From positions 62,001-126,000 of the forward strand of contig NZ_JAAGOY010000007.1 in assembly GCF_010500215.1 (NCBI RefSeq): a stretch of DNA of 64,000 nt. Reading direction: 5' to 3'. Source of the DNA: Aliiroseovarius sp. PrR006 (GTDB lineage Bacteria > Pseudomonadota > Alphaproteobacteria > Rhodobacterales > Rhodobacteraceae). Below, in pieces: positions 43,810 through 53,499 of this stretch. A program made the translations under genes and the position numbers. The notes below the pieces were generated by a model. It saw only the letters and a program-made list of their open reading frames with translations, searched no databases and had not been told where the DNA came from. Numbering within the stretch: the stretch's first letter is position 1; each line of letters opens with the position of its first letter.

Positions 43810-45774
43810 ATGTCTTCGAATACCATCCGCCCCTGGCTTTTCCGCACCTATGCGGGTCACTCGACCGCAAAGGCCTCGAACGAACTGTACCGCACCAATC
43901 TGGCAAAAGGTCAGACCGGGTTGTCGGTCGCCTTCGATTTGCCGACCCAGACGGGCTATGACAGCGATCACAAACTGTCGCGCGGTGAAGTGGGCAAGGT
44001 TGGCGTACCGCTCAGCCATCTGGGCGACATGCGCGCGCTGTTTGACAACATCCCGCTTGAACAGATGAACACCTCGATGACGATCAACGCCACTGCGCCG
44101 TGGCTGCTGTCGCTTTATATTGCGGCCGCCGAGGAACAGGGCGCCGATATCTCGAAGCTGCAGGGCACCGTTCAGAACGACATCATCAAAGAATACCTGT
44201 CGCGCGGTACATATGTATGTCCGCCGAAGCCATCGCTGCGCATGATCACCGACGTTGCAGCCTATACGCGCGAGCACCTGCCGAAATGGAACCCGATGAA
44301 CGTGTGTTCCTATCACCTGCAGGAAGCCGGTGCGACGCCAGAGGAGGAGCTGGCATTCGCACTGGCCACCGCCATCGCAGTTCTGGACGACCTGAAGGAG
44401 AAAGTACCTGCCGAGGCCTTCCCGGCCATGGTCGGCCGCATCTCGTTCTTCGTAAACGCCGGCATCCGCTTTGTGACCGAGATGTGTAAAATGCGCGCCT
44501 TTGTCGAGCTATGGGACGAAATCACCCGCGAGCGGTATGGCGTGGAAGACCCGAAATTCCGCCGTTTCCGTTATGGCGTTCAGGTGAACTCGCTTGGTCT
44601 GACCGAGCAGCAGCCGGAAAACAACGTCTACCGCATCCTAATCGAGATGCTGGCCGTGACGCTTTCGAAAAACGCCCGTGCCCGTGCGGTGCAGCTGCCC
44701 GCATGGAACGAAGCACTTGGCCTGCCGCGTCCGTGGGACCAGCAGTGGTCGCTGCGCATGCAGCAGATCCTGGCCTATGAAACTGACTTGTTGGAGTTCG
44801 ACGACCTGTTTGACGAAAACCCCGCCGTCGAACGCAAAGTGGCTGAATTGAAAGACGGCGCACGTGCCGAGCTTGCCCAGATCGACGGCATGGGTGGCGC
44901 GGTTGCGGCCATCGAATACATGAAGTCGCGTCTGGTGGAATCGAACGCTGCCCGCATCGGCAAGATCGAGGTCGGTGACACGACGGTAGTCGGCGTGAAC
45001 AAATGGACCGAAGCCGCCGAAAGCCCGCTGACTGCAGGCGACGGGGCCATCATGGTAGCTGATAAGGAAGCCGAAGCCGACCAGATTGCGCGTCTGGAAC
45101 AGTGGCGCGCGGATCGTGACGACGCCGCCGTTCAGGACGCCCTGAACGCCTTGCGCGCTGCCGCCAAGTCGGGCGAAAACATCATGCCCTCGTCTATCGC
45201 CGCAGCCAAAGCTGGCGTGACCACTGGCGAATGGGGCGAAGTGATGCGCCAGACATTTGGCCAGTATCGCGCACCGACTGGCGTGTCGAAGAACCCGTCG
45301 AACCGCACCGAAGGGTTGGAGGACATCCGCTCGCGTGTCGACGCCGTGTCGGACGCTCTGGGCCGCCGCCTGACCTTCTTGGTCGGTAAGCCGGGTCTGG
45401 ACGGACACTCGAACGGTGCCGAGCAAATCGCTGCCCGCGCCCGCGATTGTGGCATGGACATCACCTACGAAGGCATCCGCCTGACACCCGAGGAACTTGT
45501 GGCCTCGGCCATCGAGACCAAGGCCCATGTGGTCGGTCTGTCGATCCTGTCAGGCAGCCACATCCCGCTGCTGGAAGAGCTGATGGAACGGATGAAAGAG
45601 GCCGGTCTTGGCGACGTGCCCGTGGTTGCCGGTGGCATCATCCCCGACGAAGACGCCGAGCGCCTGCGTGCCATGGGTGTTGCCAAGGTCTACACCCCGA
45701 AGGATTTCGAGCTGAACACGATCATGGAAGACATCGTGACGCTGGTGGCCCCCGCCCCGGTTGCAGCCGAGTAA
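43810..45774 (+). CDS. ecm: Ethylmalonyl-CoA mutase
   Basis: Coenzyme B12-dependent mutase that turns (2R)-ethylmalonyl-CoA into methylsuccinyl-CoA in the ethylmalonyl-CoA pathway. The 654 residues begin RPWLFRTYAGHSTAKASNELYR, contain the substrate barrel, and end with the B12-binding domain carrying the D-x-H-x2-G motif in GKPGLDGHSNGAEQ (about 527-537), plus GLSILSGSHIPLLEEL and VVAGGIIPDEDAERL. It is one polypeptide, unlike two-subunit methylmalonyl-CoA mutases. It is divergent from the acyltransferase gene. The genomic pairing with ccrA and the N-terminal sequence point to ecm rather than a methylmalonyl-CoA mutase. Confidence 0.95.
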   Translation: MSSNTIRPWLFRTYAGHSTAKASNELYRTNLAKGQTGLSVAFDLPTQTGYDSDHKLSRGEVGKVGVPLSHLGDMRALFDNIPLEQMNTSMTINATAPWLLSLYIAAAEEQGADISKLQGTVQNDIIKEYLSRGTYVCPPKPSLRMITDVAAYTREHLPKWNPMNVCSYHLQEAGATPEEELAFALATAIAVLDDLKEKVPAEAFPAMVGRISFFVNAGIRFVTEMCKMRAFVELWDEITRERYGVEDPKFRRFRYGVQVNSLGLTEQQPENNVYRILIEMLAVTLSKNARARAVQLPAWNEALGLPRPWDQQWSLRMQQILAYETDLLEFDDLFDENPAVERKVAELKDGARAELAQIDGMGGAVAAIEYMKSRLVESNAARIGKIEVGDTTVVGVNKWTEAAESPLTAGDGAIMVADKEAEADQIARLEQWRADRDDAAVQDALNALRAAAKSGENIMPSSIAAAKAGVTTGEWGEVMRQTFGQYRAPTGVSKNPSNRTEGLEDIRSRVDAVSDALGRRLTFLVGKPGLDGHSNGAEQIAARARDCGMDITYEGIRLTPEELVASAIETKAHVVGLSILSGSHIPLLEELMERMKEAGLGDVPVVAGGIIPDEDAERLRAMGVAKVYTPKDFELNTIMEDIVTLVAPAPVAAE

Positions 45775-45798
45775 GCCAACCGGCCTGAACAAAATCTG

Positions 45799-45827
45799 AA
45801 GGCACCTGTCGTCACGGCAGGTGCCTT
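45799..45827 (+). terminator. Terminator after ecm
   Basis: Perfect 10-bp stem AAGGCACCTG (45799-45808) / CAGGTGCCTT (45818-45827), loop of 9, followed by TTCCTTT. Confidence 0.93.
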
Positions 45828-45881
45828 TTCCTTTCCCGGTGTTCGCGCTACCGTCACTTCAAACAAGAATTGGAGTGCGAC

Positions 45882-46586
45882 ATGACTGTCCATATCGGAG
45901 CCGAAGAAGGCCAAATCGCAGAAACCGTCCTGATGCCGGGCGATCCCTATCGCGCGCGTTGGGCGGCTGAGAATTTCCTTGAAGGGGCTGAGCTGGTCAA
46001 TGAAGTGCGTGGGATGCTAGGTTTTACCGGCACTTACAAAGGCAACCGTGTAAGCATTCAGGGATCGGGCATGGGTATGCCGTCGATTTCGATCTACGCG
46101 AACGAGCTGATCCGGGATTATGGTGCTAAAACACTGATCCGCATCGGGTCTTGCGGCGGAATGCAGCCGCAGGTGAAGGTGCGTGACGTAGTGATCGCAA
46201 TGACCTGCACTACGGTCGGAACGCCCTCGAACACCATTTTCCGCGAACTGAATTACTCGCCATGCGCTGACTACGGCCTTCTGGAAGCGGCTGTTGCGGC
46301 AGCACGTGGCCGCGATGTGGGCGTGCATGTTGGCGGGATCTATTCCTCGGACACGTTCTATGACGAACGCCCGGACCTGAACAAAGAGATGACCCGCCAC
46401 GGTATTCTTGGGGTCGAGATGGAGGCTGCCGAGCTGTACACCCTCGCCGCCCGCCATGGCGTACGGGCATTGGGGATCATGACGGTATCCGACCACCTGC
46501 AAACCGGCGAGGCGCTGCCCTCGGACCAGCGTGAGAAGACCTTTGGCGACATGGTTGAAATCGCGCTGGAAGCGGCTTTCGCCTGA
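45882..46586 (+). CDS. deoD: Purine-nucleoside phosphorylase (hexameric DeoD type)
   Basis: Phosphorolysis of purine (deoxy)nucleosides, including adenosine, unlike the trimeric type. The 234 residues contain [45 protein letters not shown] and the [16 protein letters not shown] purine/ribose site with the catalytic Asp in MTVSDHL. The ATG at 45882 follows a TGGAG site; an in-frame GTG/ATG a few codons earlier is less likely. It stands alone between two terminators, far from the nucleoside uptake operon. Confidence 0.95.
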   Translation: MTVHIGAEEGQIAETVLMPGDPYRARWAAENFLEGAELVNEVRGMLGFTGTYKGNRVSIQGSGMGMPSISIYANELIRDYGAKTLIRIGSCGGMQPQVKVRDVVIAMTCTTVGTPSNTIFRELNYSPCADYGLLEAAVAAARGRDVGVHVGGIYSSDTFYDERPDLNKEMTRHGILGVEMEAAELYTLAARHGVRALGIMTVSDHLQTGEALPSDQREKTFGDMVEIALEAAFA

Positions 46587-46605
46587 TCCCACCCAATCCC
46601 GAATG

Positions 46606-46635
46606 AAAAGAGGCGCCATGCGGCGCCTCTTTTTT
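46606..46635. terminator. Bidirectional terminator between deoD and creD
   Basis: Perfect 12-bp stem AAAAGAGGCGCC (46606-46617) / GGCGCCTCTTTT (46622-46633), 4-base loop, with T-runs on both strands. It serves the converging deoD and creD genes. Confidence 0.93.
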
Positions 46636-46637
46636 CG

Positions 46638-48113
46638 TTATTTGTCCTCATTCGGCGTGTCATCCGAAGGTGATGCACGCCACGGTCCTTCAGAATTTGG
46701 TGTCGCTACAGGGCTGGACCGTGCCACTGCCTTTTTGGTCGCACGCCGGGCAAACAGCCCCGGGCCCGGTCCGCCCTCGCCGTACCACTCTTCGTCTCGA
46801 GTAGCATACATGGTGGCGCCGATCGCCACAAAGGCCAGCGTGGCACCCGCCAGAAGCGCGTAGTCGGTCGAATAGAGGATCAGATAGAGCACCGCGTAGA
46901 GCAGTACCAACATCCCGCCCAAGACCCATGTGCGGGATCCAAGCTTCAAGGCGAACCGACCGAACATCAGAAGCAGCAGGATCAAAGCTGTCGCCGATCC
47001 AACGTAAGCAGCGGTGAAGCCCACCTGCTCGGCGTAGGCCAGCATTAGTAGGGTGAACACCGCCTGCGACAGACCGATCAGCAGGTATTGCACCGGGTGC
47101 ACCGGCTTTTTGCTTTGCATATCCATCAGCAGCACCGTCAGGAAGGTCAGGGACACGAATAGGATGCCATAGCGCGCGGCACGCCAGGCTTTTTGATAGA
47201 AATCATTAGGTTGATAGAAGCTGACGCCGAACGCGGTGCTTCTGCGCGCGATCTGCTCGTAGTCTTGTCGTGAAATCTGCGGCAGGCTGCGCGCTAGATG
47301 CGGAATGGTCCACTTGGCTTGGAACCCGTCGTCAGAAATCTCGGACCCGTCGGGCAGGAAGGCCCCGCCAAAGCTGGGGTCAGGCCAGTCGCTGTTCATT
47401 TCTACTGTCGATATCCGGCCAACAGGGGCCACGCGCAGCTGGGCCGCGCCATTCAGCCCAAGCACCAAGTCAAATTTGGTTTGGCCCTTGCCACCCGGCA
47501 GGAACGCGATCAGACCTGCAGCCTCGCCCAGCGGCTCCATCAAGATTTCTTCTCCATCCGCAGTCAGGCGGGCTTCGCCACGCAGGGCACGGTTCGAACT
47601 GACTGAAAGACGCAGGCTCGCCTCCTCCCACACGGCGAACTCATCCTCGTCCAGCTGCGCTTCGACCCGATCAAACGGGAACTCGGTCGCGATGTTGGCC
47701 TGCGCTTTGTAGACCGGCACCTGAAAAATGCCACGATGGCGCATCTGGGTTTCCGTCGTGATCTGGACGTCAAACACATCCGGATAGACATGAAGGGGCT
47801 CGCGGTTCTCGATCCGCTCGACTTCGACCAATTTTTGCAGGTTTTCGCCTGTTTCCTTGTCGCGCATGACAAGGCCCGTGGCCTCGTCGATCACATTGTG
47901 AAGCTCGGTCACAGTGACGCGGGCCTTCACGGGAATCACGACTTTCGGGCCCGAGATCGTCTGCTCTCCACCCCATTCCTGCCCGACCGACCGGATCGTG
48001 TCTTCGGAATAGTGTCGACGGGAATTCACGATGTCCGACACCATCATAAGGGGGATGAACATCACAAGGCACAAAACGCCTACGATAATGAAACGCCAGC
48101 CGAGGGATCGCAT
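46638..48113 (-). CDS. creD: Inner-membrane protein CreD family
   Basis: 491 residues: one N-terminal transmembrane helix (about 8-28), a large periplasmic beta-rich domain (about 30-300) with RRHYSEDTIRSVGQEWGGEQ near its start, and about five closely spaced C-terminal helices (about 318-450) with KPVHPVQYLLIGLSQAVFTLLMLAYAEQVGF, the CreD hallmark. The Arg-rich tail is disordered. In E. coli CreD is induced by CreBC and linked to envelope stress and colicin tolerance. creBC is not in the window. Confidence 0.9.
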   Translation of the reverse strand: MRSLGWRFIIVGVLCLVMFIPLMMVSDIVNSRRHYSEDTIRSVGQEWGGEQTISGPKVVIPVKARVTVTELHNVIDEATGLVMRDKETGENLQKLVEVERIENREPLHVYPDVFDVQITTETQMRHRGIFQVPVYKAQANIATEFPFDRVEAQLDEDEFAVWEEASLRLSVSSNRALRGEARLTADGEEILMEPLGEAAGLIAFLPGGKGQTKFDLVLGLNGAAQLRVAPVGRISTVEMNSDWPDPSFGGAFLPDGSEISDDGFQAKWTIPHLARSLPQISRQDYEQIARRSTAFGVSFYQPNDFYQKAWRAARYGILFVSLTFLTVLLMDMQSKKPVHPVQYLLIGLSQAVFTLLMLAYAEQVGFTAAYVGSATALILLLLMFGRFALKLGSRTWVLGGMLVLLYAVLYLILYSTDYALLAGATLAFVAIGATMYATRDEEWYGEGGPGPGLFARRATKKAVARSSPVATPNSEGPWRASPSDDTPNEDK

Positions 48114-48181
48114 GGCACACTCCTTTTACTGCACGCTTCTACACTATGGGTTGAGGCGTGACATACAAGCTGGGGATTTCC

Positions 48182-49045
48182 TTAGCGTCCGTGGCTTTGG
48201 TCATAACCATTTACAGGCGGAGACTGCCAATCGCCTAGAGCACCCTCTTGCGGGGCGAACACCTCGACCAACAGCGGATAACAGGCCGCACTGTCCGAGC
48301 TATGCTCGTCCGAGCAATCGCCGCCGGGGCACGCACTGAGCGCCCCCAAAAGGTTAATTTCCGCAAAGAATTCAAGGTAATCTCCGGGGCGGACGGGGCT
48401 GGCCTTCATGAAATACTGGCCCGTATCGCGGGTAAAGCCGGTGCACATGAAGACGTTCAGCACGTCATGCACATGGGGCTGTGCTTCATCCAGCGAACAG
48501 CCAAGGTGATCTGCCAAGGCACGGGTCAGGTTCGAATGGCAGCAATGGTGGTACTGCCCGCCAGACAACAAGTTATTGGTGTAGGGATCACATCGCGTGC
48601 CGATCACATCGTGGACCGAGCCTCCAAATTCGTCAAACCCGTACCAATCCAGCGTGTCGTCAATGATGGTGGCCATTGAGCGCATGGCGGGAAAGCTGGT
48701 CCACATGCGGTCCGAGACTGACAAATGTGTGCCGTGCAGGGCGCGGGTTTTGCCGGAATAGAACCGTTCGTTCAGATCATCCGCATTCCACAGGTTCAAA
48801 TCCCCAACCTGCGGCCCCTCGACCGACGATATACGGAAGAACTGTCCGGCGGGCACGCTGAAAGTGCTTGCATCGCGGGCCGGAACAAGAACCTCATCCA
48901 CCTTCTGCGCCGTCTCGCGTGCGGTGCGATACAGCTCAAGATTTGGAGCCTGCAAACTGTCGACCGGGTAACAAATAACCGGTTTCACCGCTTTGCGAGC
49001 TTCGGCATCTGCGGGGGCGACGTGCGCGGGGTTTTGGGGTTTCAT
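48182..49045 (-). CDS. DUF1989 domain protein (urea carboxylase-associated family)
   Basis: 287 residues of the DUF1989 family. Defining segments are VPAGQFFRISSVEGPQVGDLNLWNADDLNERFYSGKTRALHGTHLSVSDRMWTSFPAMRSMATIIDDT, seen here in parts around residues 65-130, GTRCDPYTNNLL, and the Cys/His-rich QYHHCCHSNL. Relatives are encoded with urea carboxylase or aminomethyltransferase genes; structures suggest a metal-binding cupin-like protein of unknown reaction. The frame is open far upstream but the ATG at 49045 fits relatives. It is divergent from DUF2478. Confidence 0.85.
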   Translation of the reverse strand: MKPQNPAHVAPADAEARKAVKPVICYPVDSLQAPNLELYRTARETAQKVDEVLVPARDASTFSVPAGQFFRISSVEGPQVGDLNLWNADDLNERFYSGKTRALHGTHLSVSDRMWTSFPAMRSMATIIDDTLDWYGFDEFGGSVHDVIGTRCDPYTNNLLSGGQYHHCCHSNLTRALADHLGCSLDEAQPHVHDVLNVFMCTGFTRDTGQYFMKASPVRPGDYLEFFAEINLLGALSACPGGDCSDEHSSDSAACYPLLVEVFAPQEGALGDWQSPPVNGYDQSHGR

Positions 49046-49141
49046 AAGGCACTCCGGTTGTCTGAACGCATCAAGACACGCGACCTGTGCAATTGACAAG
49101 CCCCCGCAGGATTGCCAAGTCAGAACCAAAGGGAGCAGCCG

Positions 49142-49648
49142 ATGAAACTTGCATATGTAATTGCGCCCGGTCGGGGCACGACGAACCTTTTGCTGGCAGG
49201 CATTGCGAAGGCCTTGGCCGAGAAAGGCGTATCGCTGTGCGGCACCGTGCAGTTGGACACCGAACGGGCTGAGGAGCACCATTGCGATATGGATGTATTG
49301 GTGCTGCCTGACGGACCAAAAATCCGCATCAGTCAGTATCTTGGCGCCAACGCCCGTGGCTGCAAGCTGAACCCCGAGGCGCTGGAAACCGCTGTAGGTC
49401 AGACCGAGGAACGCCTGCGCAACGGCGCGGACCTCTTGATCGTCAACAAATTCGGCAAACAAGAGGCCGAAGGGCGCGGCTTCCGCGAGGCCGTAGGCCA
49501 AGCCTTGGCGCAGGATATCCCGGCCATCATCGGGCTCAGCGAAGGCTCGCGCGACGCGTTCATGGCATTCGTAGGTGAAGCCGAAGAGATCGCGCCCGAA
49601 CATGACGCGGTGATGGAATGGGCGCTATCAGCAACCGGTCGCGCCTGA
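49142..49648 (+). CDS. DUF2478 family protein
   Basis: 168 residues matching DUF2478. Features are LAYVIAPGRGTTNLLLAGIAKAL, a glycine-rich loop near the start that resembles but does not equal a Walker A motif, HHCDMDVLVLPDGPKIRISQ, and DLLIVNKFGKQEAEGRGFREAVGQAL, the family signature. Function is unknown. No membrane segment. An ATG 10 codons upstream is less likely than 49142, which has AAAGGGAGCAG before it. It precedes the FAD oxidoreductase by 33 bases. Confidence 0.85.
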   Translation: MKLAYVIAPGRGTTNLLLAGIAKALAEKGVSLCGTVQLDTERAEEHHCDMDVLVLPDGPKIRISQYLGANARGCKLNPEALETAVGQTEERLRNGADLLIVNKFGKQEAEGRGFREAVGQALAQDIPAIIGLSEGSRDAFMAFVGEAEEIAPEHDAVMEWALSATGRA

Positions 49649-49681
49649 CCTGACACCTATTCCCTACGATAGGAGCCTTCC

Positions 49682-50899
49682 GTGAGCCAACGGTCCTTCC
49701 GCACCCAGCCCGACCACAGCACCTATGACGTCGTAATTGTTGGGGGAGCCATCATGGGCTCCTCGGTCGCATGGTGGTTGTCGCAAAACGCTGATTTCGA
49801 CGGGCGCGTCTTGGTGATCGAGCGCGATCCCAGCTTCGCGCAATGCTCGACCGCCCATACAAATTCCTGCATTCGGCAGCAGTTCTCCGAAGCCTTGAAC
49901 GTGAAAATTTCACAATTCACACTTCAATTCATCAAAGACCTGCGCGCCAACATGGGCGGGGACGAACGCATCGAAAACATCACGGTGCAGGATTTTGGCT
50001 ATCTCTACCTAGCGGATAACGAAACTCGCGCCGAGGAACTGAAGGCCGCACAGGCCATGCAAGCAGCCCTTGGGGCGGGCACATGTATTCTGACCCGCGA
50101 AGAACTGGCCCTGGCCTTTCCATTCTATGATCTGGAAGACATCATTCTGGGCAGCCACGGCGCGGTCGATGAAGGCTATTGGGACGGAGGTGCTCTGTTC
50201 GATTGGTTCCGCCGCAAGGCCATCGAGGCGGGTGTGGAATACATGTCGGGCGAGGTCACGGGCATTCAGACCGACGGCGCACGCACCACCTCGGTCACGC
50301 TCTCGGACGGCACGCAGATCGGATGCAGCCATCTGGTCAACGCCGCCGGGCCTCGTGCGGCGTTCTTGTCGAAAATGGCCGGGCTGGATGTTCCAATCGA
50401 GCCGCGCAAGCGCTTCACCTGGGTCTTCAGCGCAGCCAATCCGCTGGACCGCCCCCTACCCCTGACCGTCGACCCCAGTGGCATCCATTTCCGCCAGGAC
50501 GGGCCCGAGACCTATATGGTCGGCGCCGCTCCTCATGACGACATCGCCGTCGCACCCGATGATTTCCACATGGATCACAGCATCTGGGAAACTCATGTCT
50601 GGCCCCACATCGCCACCCGTATTCCGCAGTTCGAGGCGCTGAAGATCGTCACCGAATGGGCCGGGCACTATGCCTATAATACGCTGGATCAGAACGCCAT
50701 CCTCGGGCCGCACCCTGAGCTGGAAAACTTCCACTTTATCAATGGGTTCTCGGGACACGGGTTGCAGCAAGCCCCTGCCATGGGGCGCGGATTGGCCGAA
50801 CTGATCGTCCATGGCAGCTATCGCAGCATGGACCTGTCACCCTTTGGGTATGAACGGATCATCACCGGCACCCCCTTTGGCGAGAGCGCCGTGATCTGA
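49682..50899 (+). CDS. FAD-dependent oxidoreductase (DAO family)
   Basis: 405 residues of the D-amino acid/sarcosine oxidase family. The FAD-binding GxGxxG-like loop is VVIVGGAIMGSSVAWWL (about 16-33), followed by ERDPSFAQCSTAHTNSCIRQQF (flavin region), and at the end HFINGFSGHGLQQAPAMGRGLAEL, typical of glycine-cleaving amine oxidases and dehydrogenases. The substrate is unknown, perhaps a secondary amine. The GTG start at 49682 has an AGGAG site. Sarcosine, the product of the creatinase in this window, would be a possible but unproven substrate. Confidence 0.88.
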   Translation: MSQRSFRTQPDHSTYDVVIVGGAIMGSSVAWWLSQNADFDGRVLVIERDPSFAQCSTAHTNSCIRQQFSEALNVKISQFTLQFIKDLRANMGGDERIENITVQDFGYLYLADNETRAEELKAAQAMQAALGAGTCILTREELALAFPFYDLEDIILGSHGAVDEGYWDGGALFDWFRRKAIEAGVEYMSGEVTGIQTDGARTTSVTLSDGTQIGCSHLVNAAGPRAAFLSKMAGLDVPIEPRKRFTWVFSAANPLDRPLPLTVDPSGIHFRQDGPETYMVGAAPHDDIAVAPDDFHMDHSIWETHVWPHIATRIPQFEALKIVTEWAGHYAYNTLDQNAILGPHPELENFHFINGFSGHGLQQAPAMGRGLAELIVHGSYRSMDLSPFGYERIITGTPFGESAVI

Positions 50900-50905
50900 T
50901 CACGA

Positions 50906-51697
50906 TTAGCCGCGGTGTGCGCCGTCAGCCAAAGACTTCACGAAGTCCAGAATATCGGCCACAGGCTCTCCCGCGCCGATTTTCGATACGATGGCCGATC
51001 CGACCACGGTGCCGTCCGCCACACTGGCGATCGCCTCGGCCTTTTCGGGGGTGTTCACGCCGAAGCCGACGATCACCGGAATATTGGTTGCCGATTTGAT
51101 GCGAGCCACTTCCGGACCAACATCGCCTGATTGCGCCTCGGCAGACCCAGTCACACCAGTCACCGACACGTAATACACAAAGCCCGAGGTGTTCTGCAGC
51201 ACCTTCGGCAAGCGCTTGTCATCGGTTGTGGGGGTCGCAAGACGGATGAAGTTCAGACCCGCTTTTTGCGCGGGGATGCACAGTTCGTCATCCTCTTCCG
51301 GCGGCAGGTCCACCACGATCAGCCCATCAACGCCAGCTGCTTTCGCATCCACCAGAAACTGATCCACGCCACGATTGTAGATCGGGTTGTAGTAACCCAT
51401 CAGCACGATCGGCGTGGTGTCGTCTTCTTTGCGGAACTCTGCGGCCATATCCAGTGTCTTTTGAAGGGTCATACCACCTTCCAGCGCGCGCTGCCCGGCC
51501 AGCTGAATGGTCGGGCCATCTGCCATCGGATCGGTGAAGGGCACGCCCAGTTCGATCACGTCGACGCCCGCTGCGGGCAAACCCTTCATCACCTCAAGCG
51601 AAGTTTCCATATCGGGATCACCGCCCATAATATAAGCAACAAAGGCTTTCTGGCCCTTTTCCTTAAGCGCGGCAAATTTGGCGTCGATGCGAGTCAT
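50906..51697 (-). CDS. trpA: Tryptophan synthase alpha chain
   Basis: Cleaves indole-3-glycerol phosphate to indole and glyceraldehyde-3-phosphate; indole passes to TrpB. The 263 residues carry the catalytic Glu in [21 protein letters not shown] and the Asp in [15 protein letters not shown], then the phosphate loop [13 protein letters not shown]. trpB is not adjacent, so it is separate from trpFB as in other Rhodobacterales. It converges with the oxidoreductase gene with 6 bases between. Confidence 0.96.
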   Translation of the reverse strand: MTRIDAKFAALKEKGQKAFVAYIMGGDPDMETSLEVMKGLPAAGVDVIELGVPFTDPMADGPTIQLAGQRALEGGMTLQKTLDMAAEFRKEDDTTPIVLMGYYNPIYNRGVDQFLVDAKAAGVDGLIVVDLPPEEDDELCIPAQKAGLNFIRLATPTTDDKRLPKVLQNTSGFVYYVSVTGVTGSAEAQSGDVGPEVARIKSATNIPVIVGFGVNTPEKAEAIASVADGTVVGSAIVSKIGAGEPVADILDFVKSLADGAHRG

Positions 51698-51756
51698 GCG
51701 TGATCCCCTTCTTGGTCCAGCCCGGTTTGCCCAAGCGGGACAGGAAAATCAATGGC

Positions 51757-52173
51757 TCACTGATAATCACTGTCCGCCATAATCATCCACCGCACCCCGA
51801 ATTTGTCGGTCAATGTGCCGAAAAGCGAGGTCCAGAACATCGGAGACAGGGGCATGCGTACATCACCGCCCTCGGCCAAGGCATCGAACACGCGGCGGGT
51901 TTCGTCGTCGCCAGCCAGTGAGACACACACATTGCAGCCTGCCATCGCGGGCGTCTCGCCCGAGGGATCGTCACTGGCGAAGAGCCAACCGTCCCCGATA
52001 GCCACCCCGGCATGCATCACCGCGTCATCCGGCACACCCGGCATTTGGGCGCGATCTTCTTCGGGCATATCCTTGAACGACATGATCTCGGGCGCGGTCC
52101 CGAACACCTCGCCATAGCGGGTCATGGCGGCGCGCGCTTGGTCTTTGAAAAACACATAGGGAATAGGTTGCAT
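51757..52173 (-). CDS. VOC family protein (PhnB-like)
   Basis: 138-residue small protein of the vicinal oxygen chelate superfamily, PhnB/YjdN type. It starts QPIPYVFFKDQARAAMTRYGEVFG and ends SLFGTLTDKFGVRWMIM, both family patterns. Paired beta-alpha-beta repeats are expected. Substrate unknown. It is on the minus strand between trpA and ychF, oriented away from ychF. Confidence 0.88.
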   Translation of the reverse strand: MQPIPYVFFKDQARAAMTRYGEVFGTAPEIMSFKDMPEEDRAQMPGVPDDAVMHAGVAIGDGWLFASDDPSGETPAMAGCNVCVSLAGDDETRRVFDALAEGGDVRMPLSPMFWTSLFGTLTDKFGVRWMIMADSDYQ

Positions 52174-52273
52174 ACGTCATCCTCCTCCAATTCATGCCTT
52201 CCCACTCCACCACGCTTGCGCCCAGCCTGTCAAAGCCCTAGAACGCGCGAGTATTTCAACGACGGAGGCCGTG

Positions 52274-53371
52274 ATGGGTTTCAAGATGGGTATTGTGGGT
52301 CTGCCGAATGTGGGCAAATCGACCCTGTTCAACGCACTGACCAAAACGGCTGCCGCGCAGGCTGCCAACTTCCCCTTCTGTACCATTGAACCCAATACGG
52401 GTGAAGTGAACGTGCCGGACGCACGTCTGGACAAGCTGGCTGCGATTGCGTCGTCGAAAGAGATCATCCCCGCCCGCATGACTTTTGTAGACATCGCTGG
52501 TCTGGTAAAGGGCGCGTCCAAGGGTGAAGGTCTGGGCAACCAGTTCCTGGCCAACATTCGCGAAACCGACGCGATTGCTCACGTTCTGCGCTGCTTTGAC
52601 GATGGCGACGTAACCCACGTTGACGGTCGCGTGAACCCGGTTGAAGACGCCGAAGTGATCGAGACTGAACTGATGCTGGCCGATCTGGAAAGCATCGAGA
52701 AACGCCGCGCCGGTCTGGTGCGCAAGCTGAAGGGCAATGACAAAGACGCCCAGCAGCAGGATCGCCTTCTGGCCGCTGCACAAGAGGTCTTGGAAAACGG
52801 CCAGCCCGCGCGAACCGTTGAAGTGGACGAGGAAGACAAGAAAGCGTGGAAGTTGCTGCAGCTTCTGACCACCAAGAAGATCCTTTATGTCTGCAACGTG
52901 GATGAAAGCGATGCAGCCACCGGCAATGCGTACTCGAAAGCCGTGGAAGAAATGGCCGCAGCGCAGGGTGCCGCTTCCGTCGTGATTTCCGCCAAGATCG
53001 AAGAAGAAATCAGCCAGCTTGAAGACGAGGACATGGAGATGTTTCTGGAAGAGCTTGGTCTGGCCGAAGCTGGTCTGGATCGTCTGATCCGCGCGGGCTA
53101 CGAGCTTCTGCATTTGGAAACCTATTTCACCGTCGGCCCGAAAGAGGCCCGCGCCTGGACCATCCGCGAAGGCACCATGGCCCCGCAGGCCGCAGGCGTG
53201 ATTCACGGCGATTTCGAGCGTGGTTTCATCCGGGCCGAGACCATTGCCTATGACGATTATGTCGAATTGGGCGGTGAAGGCCCTGCAAAAGAAGCCGGCA
53301 AGATGCGGGCAGAAGGCAAAGGCTATATGGTCAAAGACGGCGACGTTCTGCACTTCTTGTTCAACGCCTGA
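52274..53371 (+). CDS. ychF: Redox-regulated ATPase YchF (Obg-like GTPase family)
   Basis: 365 residues. G1 is GLPNVGKSTLFNALT (about 9-23), G3 is DIAGLVKGASKGEGLGNQFL, and the specificity element is NVDES instead of NKxD, which explains the preference for ATP in this family. A coiled coil follows in the middle, and the TGS-like C-terminal domain holds YFTVGPKEARAWTIREG and GDVLHFLFN. It binds ribosomes and is linked to stress responses. The ATG at 52274 has a GGAGG site. A GTG lies directly before it (52271). Confidence 0.95.
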   Translation: MGFKMGIVGLPNVGKSTLFNALTKTAAAQAANFPFCTIEPNTGEVNVPDARLDKLAAIASSKEIIPARMTFVDIAGLVKGASKGEGLGNQFLANIRETDAIAHVLRCFDDGDVTHVDGRVNPVEDAEVIETELMLADLESIEKRRAGLVRKLKGNDKDAQQQDRLLAAAQEVLENGQPARTVEVDEEDKKAWKLLQLLTTKKILYVCNVDESDAATGNAYSKAVEEMAAAQGAASVVISAKIEEEISQLEDEDMEMFLEELGLAEAGLDRLIRAGYELLHLETYFTVGPKEARAWTIREGTMAPQAAGVIHGDFERGFIRAETIAYDDYVELGGEGPAKEAGKMRAEGKGYMVKDGDVLHFLFNA

Positions 53372-53394
53372 TCTAACTTAAATATCAAACAGCT

Positions 53395-53421
53395 AAAGCC
53401 GCGACAGCCCGTCGCGGCTTT
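53395..53421 (+). terminator. Terminator after ychF
   Basis: Perfect 11-bp stem AAAGCCGCGAC (53395-53405) / GTCGCGGCTTT (53411-53421), loop AGCCC, followed by TTCGTTTTC. Confidence 0.93.
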
Positions 53422-53499
53422 TTCGTTTTCTGGGGTGGCGCGGGCATCCGTGCCTCTTGTTTCCACGCGGACATGACACCCCTCACCAACAGAAATTAA

